From: Bradyrhizobium sp. CB1015
GTDB taxonomy: Bacteria; Pseudomonadota; Alphaproteobacteria; Rhizobiales; Xanthobacteraceae
Direction: 5' to 3'
Length of the DNA: 64,000 bases
NCBI RefSeq assembly: GCF_025200925.1
Contig: NZ_CP104174.1
Span: forward strand, 868,001-932,000
Part shown: positions 27,075 to 39,647 of the stretch, piece after piece
How the letters are laid out: each line of letters opens with the position of its first letter
Position numbering within the stretch: the first letter of the stretch is position 1
Translations under genes and position numbers: made by a program
The notes under the pieces: generated by a model
Told to the model about the DNA's origin: nothing
The model's input: the letters and a program-made list of their open reading frames with translations, nothing else
Databases searched by the model: none

Positions 27075-27599
27075 CTATTCGGTCGCGATAGTGGGGTTCA
27101 TATGGTTACCATTTCCCTTCAAACAATCGCCAGAAGGGTTAACGGAAGATGAACTCTTGGTAGTGGTCAAGGCCGCAACAACCAGAGGAAGGGGCGAATA
27201 GTCGCGGGCAACAGGGATTCGCGGTATTTCGACACCAAGAATGCGGGTTTTCAGGGCTTCGGCCGGCGGCAGCCGCTCCGCATCCGCCGCCGCCAGATCG
27301 ACCACGAGACCGACGGTCGCATGCTCCACGAAGTCGCAGCGGCGGATTCCGAGGCCCCTGATTTCGATCAGGCCCGCCAGGCGAGGCGCGGGGCGGACCT
27401 CAATTTCATGGCCGAGTGTCGCCAGATGGACACGGTCATCACCGACCAGAACGGCCCTTTCCACAACGCCCGAGCGTCCGGCCATGATCAGATCAAAGGC
27501 AAGCCGCGACTTGCCGGATCCCGAGGGCCCGCGGATCAGCACGGCGAGAGTCCCGACCTTGACGGCAGAGGCGTGAACGCTGGGCCCGCCGTCACTCAT
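27075..27599 (-). CDS. hprK: HPr kinase/phosphorylase, short alphaproteobacterial form
   Basis: A 174-residue protein with the P-loop GPSGSGKS at residues 24-31 and the HprK core EIRGLGIRRCDFVEHATVGLVVDL. It corresponds to the C-terminal kinase domain only. The N-terminal half of Firmicute HprK is missing, as is usual in alphaproteobacteria. It should phosphorylate S61 of the HPr encoded three genes on. Its ATG overlaps the stop of chvG by four bases. The last 20 or so residues form an Asn/Ser-rich tail. Confidence 0.9.
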   Translation of the reverse strand: MSDGGPSVHASAVKVGTLAVLIRGPSGSGKSRLAFDLIMAGRSGVVERAVLVGDDRVHLATLGHEIEVRPAPRLAGLIEIRGLGIRRCDFVEHATVGLVVDLAAADAERLPPAEALKTRILGVEIPRIPVARDYSPLPLVVAALTTTKSSSSVNPSGDCLKGNGNHMNPTIATE

Positions 27600-29392
27600 A
27601 GGGCCGGCAGCCTCACAACGAAGCGCGCACCGGCAATTGTCGGAGCGCCGTCGGCGTCCGGCGGGCCGGGACGGTTCTCCGCCCAGATCCGTCCGCCATG
27701 AGCGTCGACGATCTGCTTCGAGATCGACAGGCCGAGACCGGAATTCTGGCCAAAGCCTTGATGCGGGCGGTCGGTGTAGAAGCGCTCGAAGATGCGCTCC
27801 AGCGCGTCCTCGCGAATGCCGGGGCCGTCATCGTCGACCACGATCTCGATCTCGGAGCGCACGCGCCGGCAGGTGAGGCGCACCTTGCTGCCGCGTTCGG
27901 AGAAGGATTGCGCGTTCGAGAGCAGGTTGGAGACGACCTGTCCGAGCCGGGAATCGTGGCCGCTCGCGGCGAAGGTGTCGGTCGGGCTGCGGCCCTCGAA
28001 GCGCGTCTCGACCGCGACGTCGTGGCCGAGCTTGGTTTCGTTGGCGACGGACGCCAGCGTCGTCAGCAGGCGGCGCAAATCGACCGGGATCGCATCCTGG
28101 CGCTGCAGCTCGGCATCGAGGCGGCTGGCGTCCGAGATGTCGGAGATCAGCCGGTCGAGCCGCTTGACGTCGTGCTCGATCACCTCGAGCAGGCGCGCGC
28201 GGCTGTTCTCGTTGCGCGCCAGCGGCAGCGTCTCGACCGCCGAGCGCAGCGAGGTCAGCGGGTTCTTCAATTCATGGGCAACGTCGGCGGCGAACATCTC
28301 GATCGCCTCGATGCGGCTGTAGAGCGCGCTCGTCATGTCGCGCAGCGCGCCGGACAGGTGGCCGATCTCGTCGCGGCGGCGGGTGAAATCGGGGATCTCG
28401 ATGCGGGCCTTGATGCGGCGGCGGACGCGCTCGGCGCTGTCGGCGAGCCGGCGCACGGGACCTGCGATCGTGCTCGCCAGCAGCAGCGACAGCATGATCA
28501 TGACGGCGGCGGCGACGCCGCCGACCTTCAGGATGGCGAGGCGCTCGGCGGTGACCATCTGGTCGATGTCGTCGCCTTGCGTCGACAGCATCAAGGCGCC
28601 ATGGATCGCGCGCGAGCGCAGCACGGGGACCGCGACCGAGACGATCACCTCGCCGCGCGCATTGACCCGCACCATCGAGCGTTTCTGGCCCTGGAGGGCG
28701 TCGCCCACTTCGGCATAGCCATTGCCGTTCTCGGGCCCGAGCTCGCGATAGAGCGGCAGGTCGCCGCGGTTCAGCCAGGTGCGCACGGCGACCTTGCCGC
28801 GCTCGATGATGCCGGGTTGCTCGGCCGGCGGCGGCAGGGGAAAGCGCAGCACGTTTTCGAGGTTGCGGCTGTCGAGCAGCAGGCTGCCGTTCGGATCGTA
28901 GATGCGGGCGCGCGTCTTGGTCGGCGAGATCAGGGTGCGCAGCACCGGCGCGACGCGCTCCGGATTGATCGGGAAGTCCAGCGGCGAATACTCGTCCGAG
29001 CCGCCATAGGTCTCGCCCGGCTTGAGGTCGAGCAGCCGGTCGGGATCGATGGTGATGGCGTTGGTCTGCACCGTGGCAGAGGCCGCGATCGCGCCGGCGA
29101 TGATCTCGGCCTGGACCAGGAGGCTCTGGGCGCGGGCGTCGATCAGGCCGGCACGGAATTGCGACAGGTACAGGATGCTCGCCACCAGCGCGACGAGGCC
29201 GGCGAGGTTGAGCGAGACGATGCGGCGGGTCAGGCTCGAGAAGGACAGCGCGAAGAAGAACTGCCCGGCGCGTTTCAGCCAGTTCAGCGGCCGGAAGCCC
29301 TGCGGCTTGTCGTCGGCAACGTGCTCCTGAACGCCGTCGGATGCGAGATCCCCGGCGCTCTGGTTAGGGTCAGGCTGCGTTCGGTCAAGCAA
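27596..29392 (-). CDS. chvG: Sensor histidine kinase ChvG/ExoS
   Basis: A 598-residue inner-membrane kinase. Order: cytoplasmic tail, first membrane helix (about 55-78), periplasmic sensor (80-290), second helix (about 293-314), HAMP, the phosphoacceptor box with H373 in AADVAHELKNPLTSL, and the ATPase domain with SNLLSNAQSF, DDDGPGI and GLGLSIS. ChvG responds to acidity or envelope stress and, in rhizobia, controls exopolysaccharide and host-interaction genes. In other alphaproteobacteria ExoR holds it in check in the periplasm. It pairs with chvI, 113 bases upstream, and overlaps hprK. Confidence 0.94.
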   Translation of the reverse strand: MLDRTQPDPNQSAGDLASDGVQEHVADDKPQGFRPLNWLKRAGQFFFALSFSSLTRRIVSLNLAGLVALVASILYLSQFRAGLIDARAQSLLVQAEIIAGAIAASATVQTNAITIDPDRLLDLKPGETYGGSDEYSPLDFPINPERVAPVLRTLISPTKTRARIYDPNGSLLLDSRNLENVLRFPLPPPAEQPGIIERGKVAVRTWLNRGDLPLYRELGPENGNGYAEVGDALQGQKRSMVRVNARGEVIVSVAVPVLRSRAIHGALMLSTQGDDIDQMVTAERLAILKVGGVAAAVMIMLSLLLASTIAGPVRRLADSAERVRRRIKARIEIPDFTRRRDEIGHLSGALRDMTSALYSRIEAIEMFAADVAHELKNPLTSLRSAVETLPLARNENSRARLLEVIEHDVKRLDRLISDISDASRLDAELQRQDAIPVDLRRLLTTLASVANETKLGHDVAVETRFEGRSPTDTFAASGHDSRLGQVVSNLLSNAQSFSERGSKVRLTCRRVRSEIEIVVDDDGPGIREDALERIFERFYTDRPHQGFGQNSGLGLSISKQIVDAHGGRIWAENRPGPPDADGAPTIAGARFVVRLPAL

Positions 29393-29505
29393 TGCTTACG
29401 CCCGCGTTAGGACGGCCCGTGCGAAGGTCCCCGCATCCTAGAGCGATCCTCGTCCCGATGGAACGAGAACCGGGAGATGCTCTCGATCGCCTTGGCGGGT
29501 GAGCC

Positions 29506-30207
29506 TCAGGCTTCCTTGAAACGGTAGCCGACGCCGTAGAGCGTCTCGATCATCTCGAACTCGTTGTCGACCACCTTGAACTTCTTGCGCAGCCGCTTGA
29601 TGTGGCTGTCGATTGTGCGGTCGTCGACATAGACCTGGTCGTCATAGGCGGCGTCCATCAGCGCGTTGCGGCTCTTCACCACGCCGGGCCGGGTCGCGAG
29701 CGCCTGCAGGATCAGGAATTCGGTGACGGTGAGCGTCACCGGCTCGTTCTTCCAGGTGCAGGTATGGCGTTCCGGATCCATGCGCAAAAGGCCGCGGTCG
29801 AGCGCCTTGGCGTCGTTCTCCTTTGGCGCGACGGTCGGGTCCTTCGGCGCCGAGCGGCGCAGCACCGCCTTGACGCGCTCGACCAGCAGACGCTGCGAGA
29901 ACGGTTTGCGGATGAAGTCGTCGGCGCCCATCTTGAGGCCGAACAACTCGTCGATCTCCTCGTCCTTGGAGGTGAGGAAGATCACCGGCAGGTCGGACTT
30001 CTGCCTGAGACGGCGCAGCGTCTCCATGCCGTCCATGCGCGGCATCTTGATGTCGAGGATGGCGAGATCGGGCTGGGTGGTACGGAAACCGTCGAGCGCG
30101 GAGGCGCCGTCGGTGTAGGTCATGATACGGTAGCCTTCGGCTTCCAGCGCGATCGAGACGGATGTGAGAATGTTGCGGTCGTCGTCGACCAAAGCGATTG
30201 TGGGCAT
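29506..30207 (-). CDS. chvI: Response regulator ChvI, OmpR family
   Basis: A 233-residue regulator. The receiver domain (1-120) has the acidic pocket DDD at 8-10, the phospho-acceptor D52 in [13 protein letters not shown] and the KPF motif. The C-terminal winged helix (about 145-233) has the OmpR-type [17 protein letters not shown] and [16 protein letters not shown]. It is the cognate partner of ChvG. The frame is open to 30480, but the ATG at 30207 gives [10 protein letters not shown], the usual start. It heads the cluster chvI-chvG-hprK, with EIIA and HPr after a short gap. Confidence 0.96.
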   Translation of the reverse strand: MPTIALVDDDRNILTSVSIALEAEGYRIMTYTDGASALDGFRTTQPDLAILDIKMPRMDGMETLRRLRQKSDLPVIFLTSKDEEIDELFGLKMGADDFIRKPFSQRLLVERVKAVLRRSAPKDPTVAPKENDAKALDRGLLRMDPERHTCTWKNEPVTLTVTEFLILQALATRPGVVKSRNALMDAAYDDQVYVDDRTIDSHIKRLRKKFKVVDNEFEMIETLYGVGYRFKEA

Positions 30208-30449
30208 GAGCCTCTCTGCTTTCTGCTTTCCGTTTGGGTCGTGGCTTGAAACGGCGAGCGATCCAGTGATGCGCCGCATACATGGGTGCCGAAGTGGCGT
30301 TCGAACCTTGTCACCGAGCAATGCAAGCTGGGCTGAAGTGTGACCAAGTTCCACGAAACACGGCAGATTCGCCGCATCTCGACCCATAACCGGACCCCCG
30401 TTTAGCCGAAAAAAGACCCCCCTTGCAACCACCTGAGCTGAGAAAGCCC

Positions 30450-31199
30450 ATGCAACCGACCCCCGATTTCGACCCCGCAAAGCTCGCCAAATCGCTGCTG
30501 AGGCGGTCCCGGCAGGGGGCCTTGGCGACGCTGATGACCGGCAGCGGCGATCCCTATTGTTCCCTGGTCAATCTCGCCAGTCATCCCGATGGCTCGCCGC
30601 TCCTGCTGATCTCGCGCCTTGCCGTGCACACCAGGAACATCCTCGCGGACTGCAGGGTCTCACTGATGCTGGACGAGCGCGTGGCCGGCGATCCCCTGGA
30701 AGGCGCCCGGATCATGCTGTCGGGCCGGGCCGAGGAGGCCGATTCCGACAAGGATCTGCTCCAGCGACGGTATCTTAGTGCCCATCCCTCAGCGGAAGGC
30801 TTTGTTTCCTTTAAGGATTTCTCCTTCTTCCGGATCCGGCCCACGGGAACCCATCTGGTCGCCGGCTTCGGCCGCATCGTCGACCTCAAGCCCGAGCAAT
30901 TCCTGACCGACCTCACCGGCGCCGAGGACCTGCTGGCGGCGGAGGCGAGCGCCGTCGAGCACATGAACGCCGACCATCGCGATGCCCTGAATCTCTATGC
31001 AACGAAGCTGCTCGGCGCCGCCGAGGGCGACTGGCGCTGTACCGGCTGTGACCCTGAAGGCCTCGACCTGCAGGACGGCCAGGTCGCGCTGCGGCTGGAC
31101 TTCCCGGAGCGGGTCACGGATGGCACGGGCTTGCGCAAGATGCTGGTCCGCCTCGCTGGCGAAGCGCGCACAAGGATGGACCAGGGCGCAACCGCTTGA
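30450..31199 (+). CDS. HugZ-like / pyridoxamine 5'-phosphate oxidase-fold protein
   Basis: A 249-residue protein with an N-terminal split-barrel flavin-binding domain ([47 protein letters not shown]) and a C-terminal DUF2470 domain ([20 protein letters not shown]). This combination is found in HugZ-type haem-handling proteins and related oxidases. The haem role is family inference; no haem-uptake genes are nearby. The ATG at 30450 was preferred to a TTG at 30423. It is divergent from chvI, and the following TPR-CHAT gene starts 65 bases later. Confidence 0.85.
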   Translation: MQPTPDFDPAKLAKSLLRRSRQGALATLMTGSGDPYCSLVNLASHPDGSPLLLISRLAVHTRNILADCRVSLMLDERVAGDPLEGARIMLSGRAEEADSDKDLLQRRYLSAHPSAEGFVSFKDFSFFRIRPTGTHLVAGFGRIVDLKPEQFLTDLTGAEDLLAAEASAVEHMNADHRDALNLYATKLLGAAEGDWRCTGCDPEGLDLQDGQVALRLDFPERVTDGTGLRKMLVRLAGEARTRMDQGATA

Positions 31200-31263
31200 A
31201 CGCCGCTACCGATCGCCGCGACCCATGACCGTGACGGTTTTCGGGTTCGCAGCGAGAGGGGTC

Positions 31264-33858
31264 ATGACGCGTCAACGTTTGGCATGGACGGCGGGTCTGG
31301 CGCTCGCCATCACCACCTTGCTTGTGACCCCGGCCCTCTCGCAGAAGGGCGATCTCGCCGCACAGGGGGCGCGGATCAACGCGCTCAACCAGGCCGGCAA
31401 ATATGCGGAAGCGCTGCCCCTGGCGCAGGCCATGGTCGCGAGCCTGGAAAAGGGCAATGACGGGCGCGAGCTCTCCGCGGCCCTCAACAATCTCGGCCAG
31501 GTCTATGCCGGGCAGGGCCGCGACGATCTGGCCGAGCCGGTCTACAAGCGCGCGATCGCGCTGATGGAAAAGTCGCTCGGCCTCGACACCGCCTTGATCT
31601 CGCCCGAGCTGACCAATCTCGCCGCGCTGTATCAGCGGCAGGGCCGCTTCACTGAAGCCGAGCCGCTGTTCAAGCGCGCGCTCGCCGTCAGCGAAAAGAG
31701 CATGTCGCGCGAGCATCCCGATGTCGGCCGGGCCCTCAACAATCTCGCCACGCTCTATGTGAAGCAGGAGCGCTTTGCCGATGCCGAGCCGCTGTTCCGG
31801 CGTGCGCTCGCGATCTATCAGAAAGCTGCCGGGCCCGAGCATCCCGCGGTTGCCACGGTCCTGAACAACATCGGACAGGTCGAGCGCGACCTCGATCGCG
31901 ACGCCGATGCCGAAGCGCCGATCAAGCGCTCGCTCGCAATCCGCGAAAAGGTGCTGGGGCCGGACCACCCCGACGTCGCGCGCTCGCTCAACAATCTCGC
32001 CGGGCTCTATCAGCACCAGCAGCGTCATGCCGATGCCGAGCCGCTGTATCGCCGCGCGCTGGCGATCCGCGAGCATGCGCTGGGGCCCGATCACCCTGAT
32101 GTCGCGACCTCGACGAGCAATCTCGCCGATTTCCTGCAGGCGACCGGGCGGACGGCGGACGCCTTGCCGTTCGCGCAGAAGACGCTCGCGGCCAACCGTG
32201 CGCAGCTCCGTGTCGTGCTGCCGATCCTGTTCGCGGCACGGCAGCAATCGCTGCTCGCGAGCGAGAAGGCGCTCGACGATGCGCTCGGTGCGATCCAGCG
32301 CGGCACGCAATCCTCTGCGGCCTCCGCCGTGAACAAGCTCGCGGTGCGGCTCGCCGCCGGCAGCGACCGGCTCGCCGAGCTCGTGCGCAAGGATCAGGAT
32401 CTCGCGGCCGAGTCCGAAGCGCTCGACAAGGCGATCATCGCTGCGGTGTCGAAGCCATCGGGCCAGCGTGACGTCGCGGCCGAGCAGCGCAGCCGCGCGC
32501 GGATCGCGGCGATCGCGAGCGCGCGCAACGGATTGCAGAAGACGCTCGCGGTCGAGTTTCCCGACTATTCCTCGCTCTCCAACCCGCTGCCGCTGACCGT
32601 GAGGGACATCCAGCCGCTGCTGGCCTCCGACGAGGCGATGGTGATCTATTCCGTCGTCGACAGGCGGAGCTATGTCGTCGCGATCACGCGCGAGCGCGTC
32701 GACTGGAAGGAGATTCCGCTCGAAGCGGACGCGGTCACACAGAAGGTCACGGCCTTCCGCAGGGGGCTCGATGTCGGCAAGGCGCGCGATGCCTCCGGCA
32801 AATCGGGATTGTTCGACCTCGGGCTCGCCAATGAGCTCTATATCGCGCTGCTCGGCCCGGTCGAGGCGCTGACCAAGGACAAGCGCAATTTGCTGGTGGT
32901 GCCGTCGGCGGCGCTGACCGCATTGCCGTTTCATCTGCTGGTCACGGAGAAGCCGCCGGCTGCGATCCCGGATAAGCTCGAAGGCTATCGCAGTGCTGCC
33001 TGGCTGCTGCGGCGTCAAGCCGTCTCGGTGATGCCGTCGGTGATCAGCCTAAAATCGCTGCGCGCTTTTGCCCGCACGGATCAAAGCATCAAGCCGATGA
33101 CCGGTTTCGGCGATCCCGTGTTCAACCCTGCGGCCGAAGGACCTGCCGACCGGCGCGCCGCGAGCGGCAAGGTCGTCGCACGCAGCATCGCGACGATCGC
33201 ATATGCCGACTTCTGGCGCGGCGCAGGCGTGGATCGTGCGCGGCTAGCACAGGCACTGCCGCAACTGCCCGATACGGCCGATGAATTGAACGCGGTGGCG
33301 AGGGACGTCGGCGCGGCTGAGGCCGATATCCATCTCGGCCGCGACGCCAGCGAAACGACGCTCAAGCGTGCAGCGCTTGCCCAATACGGCATCATCTACT
33401 TTGCCACCCACGGCCTCGTTGCCGGCGACGTCAAGGGATTGGGGGAGCCGTCGCTTGCGCTCTCCATCCCCGACCAGCCGACGGAGCTCGACGATGGTCT
33501 TCTCACCGCGAGCGAAGTGGCCCAGCTCAAGCTCAATGCCGATTGGGTTGTGCTGTCCGCCTGCAACACCATCGCCGGCGACAAGCCCGGTGCCGAAGCG
33601 TTGTCGGGATTGGCGCGTTCGTTCTTCTACGCAGGCGCCCGCGCGCTCTTGGTATCGCATTGGGCCGTGGATTCGGAGGCTGCAACCCGCTTGACCACAT
33701 CGACGTTCGAGCTGCTCAAGAACGAACCGAAGCTCGGTCGTGCCGAAGCTTTACGCCGCGCGATGATAACCTATCTCGACGACGCCTCGTCGCCACGCAA
33801 CGCTTATCCCGCGATGTGGGGGCCGTTCGCGCTGATCGGCGAGGGTGAGGTAAGATAG
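31264..33858 (+). CDS. Exported TPR-CHAT protein (caspase-like peptidase)
   Basis: An 864-residue protein with a signal peptide (TLLVTPALSQ, cut near residue 27), about seven kinesin-light-chain-type TPRs (about 35-310), a helical middle region (about 310-520) and a C-terminal CHAT domain (about 545-864). The CHAT catalytic pair is intact: H716 in IIYFATHGLV and C767 in VVLSACNTIAG. CHAT proteases are caspase/separase relatives, normally activated by their TPR partner. Export to the periplasm is predicted. The ATG at 31264 starts the signal peptide, with GAGAGGGG just upstream. It lies between chvI and pckA, which are next-door neighbours in several other alphaproteobacteria. Confidence 0.9.
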   Translation: MTRQRLAWTAGLALAITTLLVTPALSQKGDLAAQGARINALNQAGKYAEALPLAQAMVASLEKGNDGRELSAALNNLGQVYAGQGRDDLAEPVYKRAIALMEKSLGLDTALISPELTNLAALYQRQGRFTEAEPLFKRALAVSEKSMSREHPDVGRALNNLATLYVKQERFADAEPLFRRALAIYQKAAGPEHPAVATVLNNIGQVERDLDRDADAEAPIKRSLAIREKVLGPDHPDVARSLNNLAGLYQHQQRHADAEPLYRRALAIREHALGPDHPDVATSTSNLADFLQATGRTADALPFAQKTLAANRAQLRVVLPILFAARQQSLLASEKALDDALGAIQRGTQSSAASAVNKLAVRLAAGSDRLAELVRKDQDLAAESEALDKAIIAAVSKPSGQRDVAAEQRSRARIAAIASARNGLQKTLAVEFPDYSSLSNPLPLTVRDIQPLLASDEAMVIYSVVDRRSYVVAITRERVDWKEIPLEADAVTQKVTAFRRGLDVGKARDASGKSGLFDLGLANELYIALLGPVEALTKDKRNLLVVPSAALTALPFHLLVTEKPPAAIPDKLEGYRSAAWLLRRQAVSVMPSVISLKSLRAFARTDQSIKPMTGFGDPVFNPAAEGPADRRAASGKVVARSIATIAYADFWRGAGVDRARLAQALPQLPDTADELNAVARDVGAAEADIHLGRDASETTLKRAALAQYGIIYFATHGLVAGDVKGLGEPSLALSIPDQPTELDDGLLTASEVAQLKLNADWVVLSACNTIAGDKPGAEALSGLARSFFYAGARALLVSHWAVDSEAATRLTTSTFELLKNEPKLGRAEALRRAMITYLDDASSPRNAYPAMWGPFALIGEGEVR

Positions 33859-34144
33859 GGCATTGGCGCAGCGATTGTGCGTCGCAATAACCTGACATAA
33901 CGCGCAAACGTGCATTTGGTTGCGCGATCATCCGCACTTTTCTCGATGCGGCCATTCAGAGCTGACATGCGCGACGTTTGGCGCGGTCCTTGAATAAACC
34001 AAATCCTGCGGGATCAGCTTGGCAACGCCAGCGTTCATCAGTATTAGGTCGTTCAGCCGAGGCCGAACAGCCCATATTCACGGTGATCGCGACGGCGCCA
34101 AACTTGGCCGCGCTTGATGTCGCGGGTTCTAGGAGGATTTTTTC

Positions 34145-35761
34145 GTGCAAGAGACGGGCGTGCGCAACGGTGCCTTCGGCGCCGACAAATTCGGCTTAAA
34201 GAATCTCAAGCAGGTTCACTGGAACCTGGGTGCGCCACAACTCTATCAATACTCGCTCGCCGCGGGCGAGGCGGTGCTGTCCGCCGATGGCGCGCTTTGC
34301 GCCGACACCGGCGAGTTCACCGGGCGCAGCCCGAAGGACAAGTTCACGGTGCGCGACGCCACCACCGACAAGAAGATGTGGTGGGCCGGCAACCAGTCGA
34401 TCACCGCAGAGCAGTTCGAGACGCTCTATCAGGACTTCCTCAAGCACGCCGAAGGCAAGCGCCTGTTCGCGCAGGACCTCTATGGCGGCGCCGACCCGGC
34501 CTACCGGATCAAGACGCGCGTGTTCACCGAGCTTGCCTGGCACTCGCTCTTCATCCGCACGCTGCTGATCCGCCCCGAGACGATCGAGTTGTCGACCTTC
34601 GTGCCGGAGCTCACCATCATCGACATGCCGAGCTTCCGCGCCGATCCTAAACGCCACGGCGTGCGCTCGGAGAACGTCGTCGCGATCGATTTCGCCCGCA
34701 AGATCGTCCTGATCGGCGGGTCTTATTATGCCGGCGAGATGAAGAAGTCGGTCTTCACGACGCTGAACTATTATCTGCCCGAGCGCGGCGTGATGCCGAT
34801 GCACTGCTCGGCCAATGTCGGCGCCAAGGGCGACACCGCGATCTTCTTCGGCCTGTCGGGCACCGGCAAGACCACGCTGTCGGCCGATCCCAACCGCACC
34901 CTGATCGGCGACGACGAGCACGGCTGGGGCCCGAACGGCGTCTTCAATTTCGAGGGCGGCTGCTATGCCAAGTGCATCAAGCTCTCGAAGGAGGCCGAGC
35001 CCGAGATCTTTGCCGCGTCGACGCGCTTCGGTGCGGTGCTCGAGAACTGCGTGCTCGACGAGGATACGCGCGTGGTCGATTTCGACGACGGCTCCAAGAC
35101 CGAGAACACGCGTTCGGCCTATCCGCTCGACTTCATCCCGAACGCCTCGCGCACCGGCCGCGCGCCGCAGCCGAAGAACGTCGTGATGCTGGCTGCCGAC
35201 GCCTTCGGCGTGCTGCCGCCGATCGCCAAGCTCTCACCGGCGCAGGCGATGTATCATTTCCTGTCCGGCTACACCGCCAAGGTCGCCGGCACCGAGCGCG
35301 GTCTCGGCAACGAGCCGCAGCCGGAATTCTCGACCTGCTTCGGCTCGCCCTTCCTGCCGCTCGATCCATCCGTCTACGGCAACATGCTGCGCGACCTCAT
35401 CGCCCAGCACAATGTCGATTGCTGGCTGGTCAATACGGGGTGGACCGGCGGCAAGTATGGCGTCGGCTCGCGCATGCCGATCAAGGTGACCCGCGCGCTG
35501 CTCACCGCCGCGCTCGACGGCTCGCTTCGCAACGTCGAATTCCGCACCGACAAGTATTTCGGCTTCGCGGTCCCGACCGCGCTGCCGGGCGTGCCCAGCG
35601 AGATCCTCAACCCGGTCAATACCTGGAAGGACAAGGACGAGTTCGACAAGACCGCGCGCGCGCTGGTCGGCATGTTCCAGAAGAACTTCGCCAAGTTCGA
35701 AGCTCAGGTCGACGCCGAAGTGCGCGCCGCAGCGCCGGATGTGAAACTCGCGGCGGAGTAA
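34145..35761 (+). CDS. pckA: Phosphoenolpyruvate carboxykinase (ATP)
   Basis: A 538-residue gluconeogenic enzyme that converts oxaloacetate and ATP to phosphoenolpyruvate. The kinase P-loop [14 protein letters not shown], the substrate region TGRSPKDKF, the metal-binding stretch MHCSANVG and GDDEHGWG are all present. Length is normal. The start is a GTG with AGGAGG 9 bases upstream. A strong intrinsic terminator follows 20 bases after the stop. Rhizobial pckA commonly lies close to chvI, and here two genes separate them. Confidence 0.97.
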   Translation: MQETGVRNGAFGADKFGLKNLKQVHWNLGAPQLYQYSLAAGEAVLSADGALCADTGEFTGRSPKDKFTVRDATTDKKMWWAGNQSITAEQFETLYQDFLKHAEGKRLFAQDLYGGADPAYRIKTRVFTELAWHSLFIRTLLIRPETIELSTFVPELTIIDMPSFRADPKRHGVRSENVVAIDFARKIVLIGGSYYAGEMKKSVFTTLNYYLPERGVMPMHCSANVGAKGDTAIFFGLSGTGKTTLSADPNRTLIGDDEHGWGPNGVFNFEGGCYAKCIKLSKEAEPEIFAASTRFGAVLENCVLDEDTRVVDFDDGSKTENTRSAYPLDFIPNASRTGRAPQPKNVVMLAADAFGVLPPIAKLSPAQAMYHFLSGYTAKVAGTERGLGNEPQPEFSTCFGSPFLPLDPSVYGNMLRDLIAQHNVDCWLVNTGWTGGKYGVGSRMPIKVTRALLTAALDGSLRNVEFRTDKYFGFAVPTALPGVPSEILNPVNTWKDKDEFDKTARALVGMFQKNFAKFEAQVDAEVRAAAPDVKLAAE

Positions 35762-35781
35762 AGCTCTCTCGTATGAAATGC

Positions 35782-35814
35782 AAAAGGGCGGCCGAGAGGC
35801 CGCCCTTTTTTCTT
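35782..35814 (+). terminator. Intrinsic terminator of pckA
   Basis: AAAAGGGCGGCC, a 4-base GAGA loop and GGCCGCCCTTTTTTC form a perfect GC-rich stem of about 12 bp with a T-run. It lies 20 bases after the pckA stop. The A-run on the other side lets it end transcripts in both directions. Confidence 0.93.
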
Positions 35815-35815
35815 T

Positions 35816-36015
35816 CCTTCTCCCTTGTGGGAGAAGGTGGCATAGGCGGCCTTCGGCCGCCGTCCTTAACAGAACGCCGAAGCGAAGCTTCGGCTATGGC
35901 GCCGGATGAGGGGTTCTCTCCGCAAAGTCAGCGAGAGATGTGCCTGCGGAGAGAACCCCTCACCCGTCTCGTCGCTTCGCGACGAGCCACCCTCTCCCAC
36001 AAGGGGAGAGGGTAA
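35816..36015. repeat. Long composite palindrome after pckA
   Basis: About 200 bases. Outer arms near CTTCTCCCTTGTGGGAGAAGG (each arm itself a hairpin) face CTCTCCCACAAGGGGAGAG at 35993-36011. Inside, GGATGAGGGGTTCTCTCCGC is answered by GCGGAGAGAACCCCTCACCC. Bradyrhizobial REP-type repeats of this family recur at 18362 and 56819. No gene lies in it. Confidence 0.75.
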
Positions 36016-36020
36016 GAAAG

Positions 36021-36833
36021 CTAGGCCTTGAAATACGCAATCTGCGTCGTGGTCGCGAGCAGCCTTCCGTTCGGAGACCACAGCTCGGCGTTCTGATCGG
36101 CGTAGCTCTTGTGCATGATCTTCGAATCGGCCGTCGCGAGCACGCGCGTGATGTCTTCAGCCGCGAGCTCCTCGGCGTCGGTGTGGAAATACGTCGTCAG
36201 CGACACCGTGCCGAACGGCACCAGCTCGCGCCGGGCGTGGAAAATGCGGCCGAAGAAGGCGTCCGACATCGACATCAGCGACAGCATGTCGAGCTGGCGC
36301 GGCGTGCGGTCGCTGATCCAGATCTTCGAATAGGTGCTGGCGGGCTCGGCCTGCGGCGGGCCCATCCGCATCTCGCCCTCGACGAAGCGGAATTCGTACT
36401 GATTGGCCCACGATGCCGAGATCTTCGGGAATGGCAGCGTCTCCTCGAACGGCTTCGCATCCGGATATTGCGCCACCCTGTGCTCCCAGGACGGCCTGCG
36501 CTCGGCGAACACTGCGGTGGCGAGCGTCGCGACCTCGCCGCCCTGGCTGAGCTCGACGCCCCAGTGCTGGCTGGAGCGGTTGGCTTTGACCAGCCGCACG
36601 TCGAGATCGAACGGGCCCTTGGCGATCGGCGCGCAATAATTGACGGTGACGGCAAGCGGATCGCCGGCCGCTTGCGGATGCTCGATCAGCGCACGCAGGA
36701 TCGTCGCGGCGGTGGCGCCGCCGAACGGGCCGACAAAGGCCCAGTAATCGTCGCTGGTGTGTCCCTGCCAGCTCGAGTCACCGGCGGTGATGCGCGTGGC
36801 GTCGTCGAAGGGATGCGGAAGCTTGGCGTGCAT
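36021..36833 (-). CDS. Acyl-CoA thioesterase family protein
   Basis: A 270-residue double hot-dog protein of the thioesterase (4HBT_3/TesB-like) class. YWAFVGPFGGATAATILRALIEHP in the first half and GRIFHARRELVPFGTVSLTTYFHTDAEEL in the second match the two hot-dog folds, including the helix after the central strand. It should hydrolyse acyl-CoA thioesters. Chain-length preference cannot be read. The ATG at 36833 begins MHAKLPHPFDDATRI. It converges on pckA and lies 94 bases from glgP. Confidence 0.8.
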   Translation of the reverse strand: MHAKLPHPFDDATRITAGDSSWQGHTSDDYWAFVGPFGGATAATILRALIEHPQAAGDPLAVTVNYCAPIAKGPFDLDVRLVKANRSSQHWGVELSQGGEVATLATAVFAERRPSWEHRVAQYPDAKPFEETLPFPKISASWANQYEFRFVEGEMRMGPPQAEPASTYSKIWISDRTPRQLDMLSLMSMSDAFFGRIFHARRELVPFGTVSLTTYFHTDAEELAAEDITRVLATADSKIMHKSYADQNAELWSPNGRLLATTTQIAYFKA

Positions 36834-36927
36834 TGTTTCATCCGGCTTTCAATGACGGACGTCATATCACGTCCGGCGCCGGTGTGTGCAATTACCTCAG
36901 ACGTAGCCGCTTCCACGCCGCGGAAAA

Positions 36928-39453
<2,526 letters not shown>

Positions 39454-39647
39454 TTCCTAGGTCGAAAGAACTCTCACTCTACGCGTCCTGCCCTTGCACC
39501 GGAACTGTCGCCCGCGTGGCCGTGCACTGCGCTGGCGAAAAATTATGCAAGGAACGGGCCGAGTTGGGAACCCGGAGGAGCACGGAGAAAGCCGGATTCG
39601 GTGCTAGATTACGAAAGATTCAGCCATCAGTGTGGAGGAGACGACCC

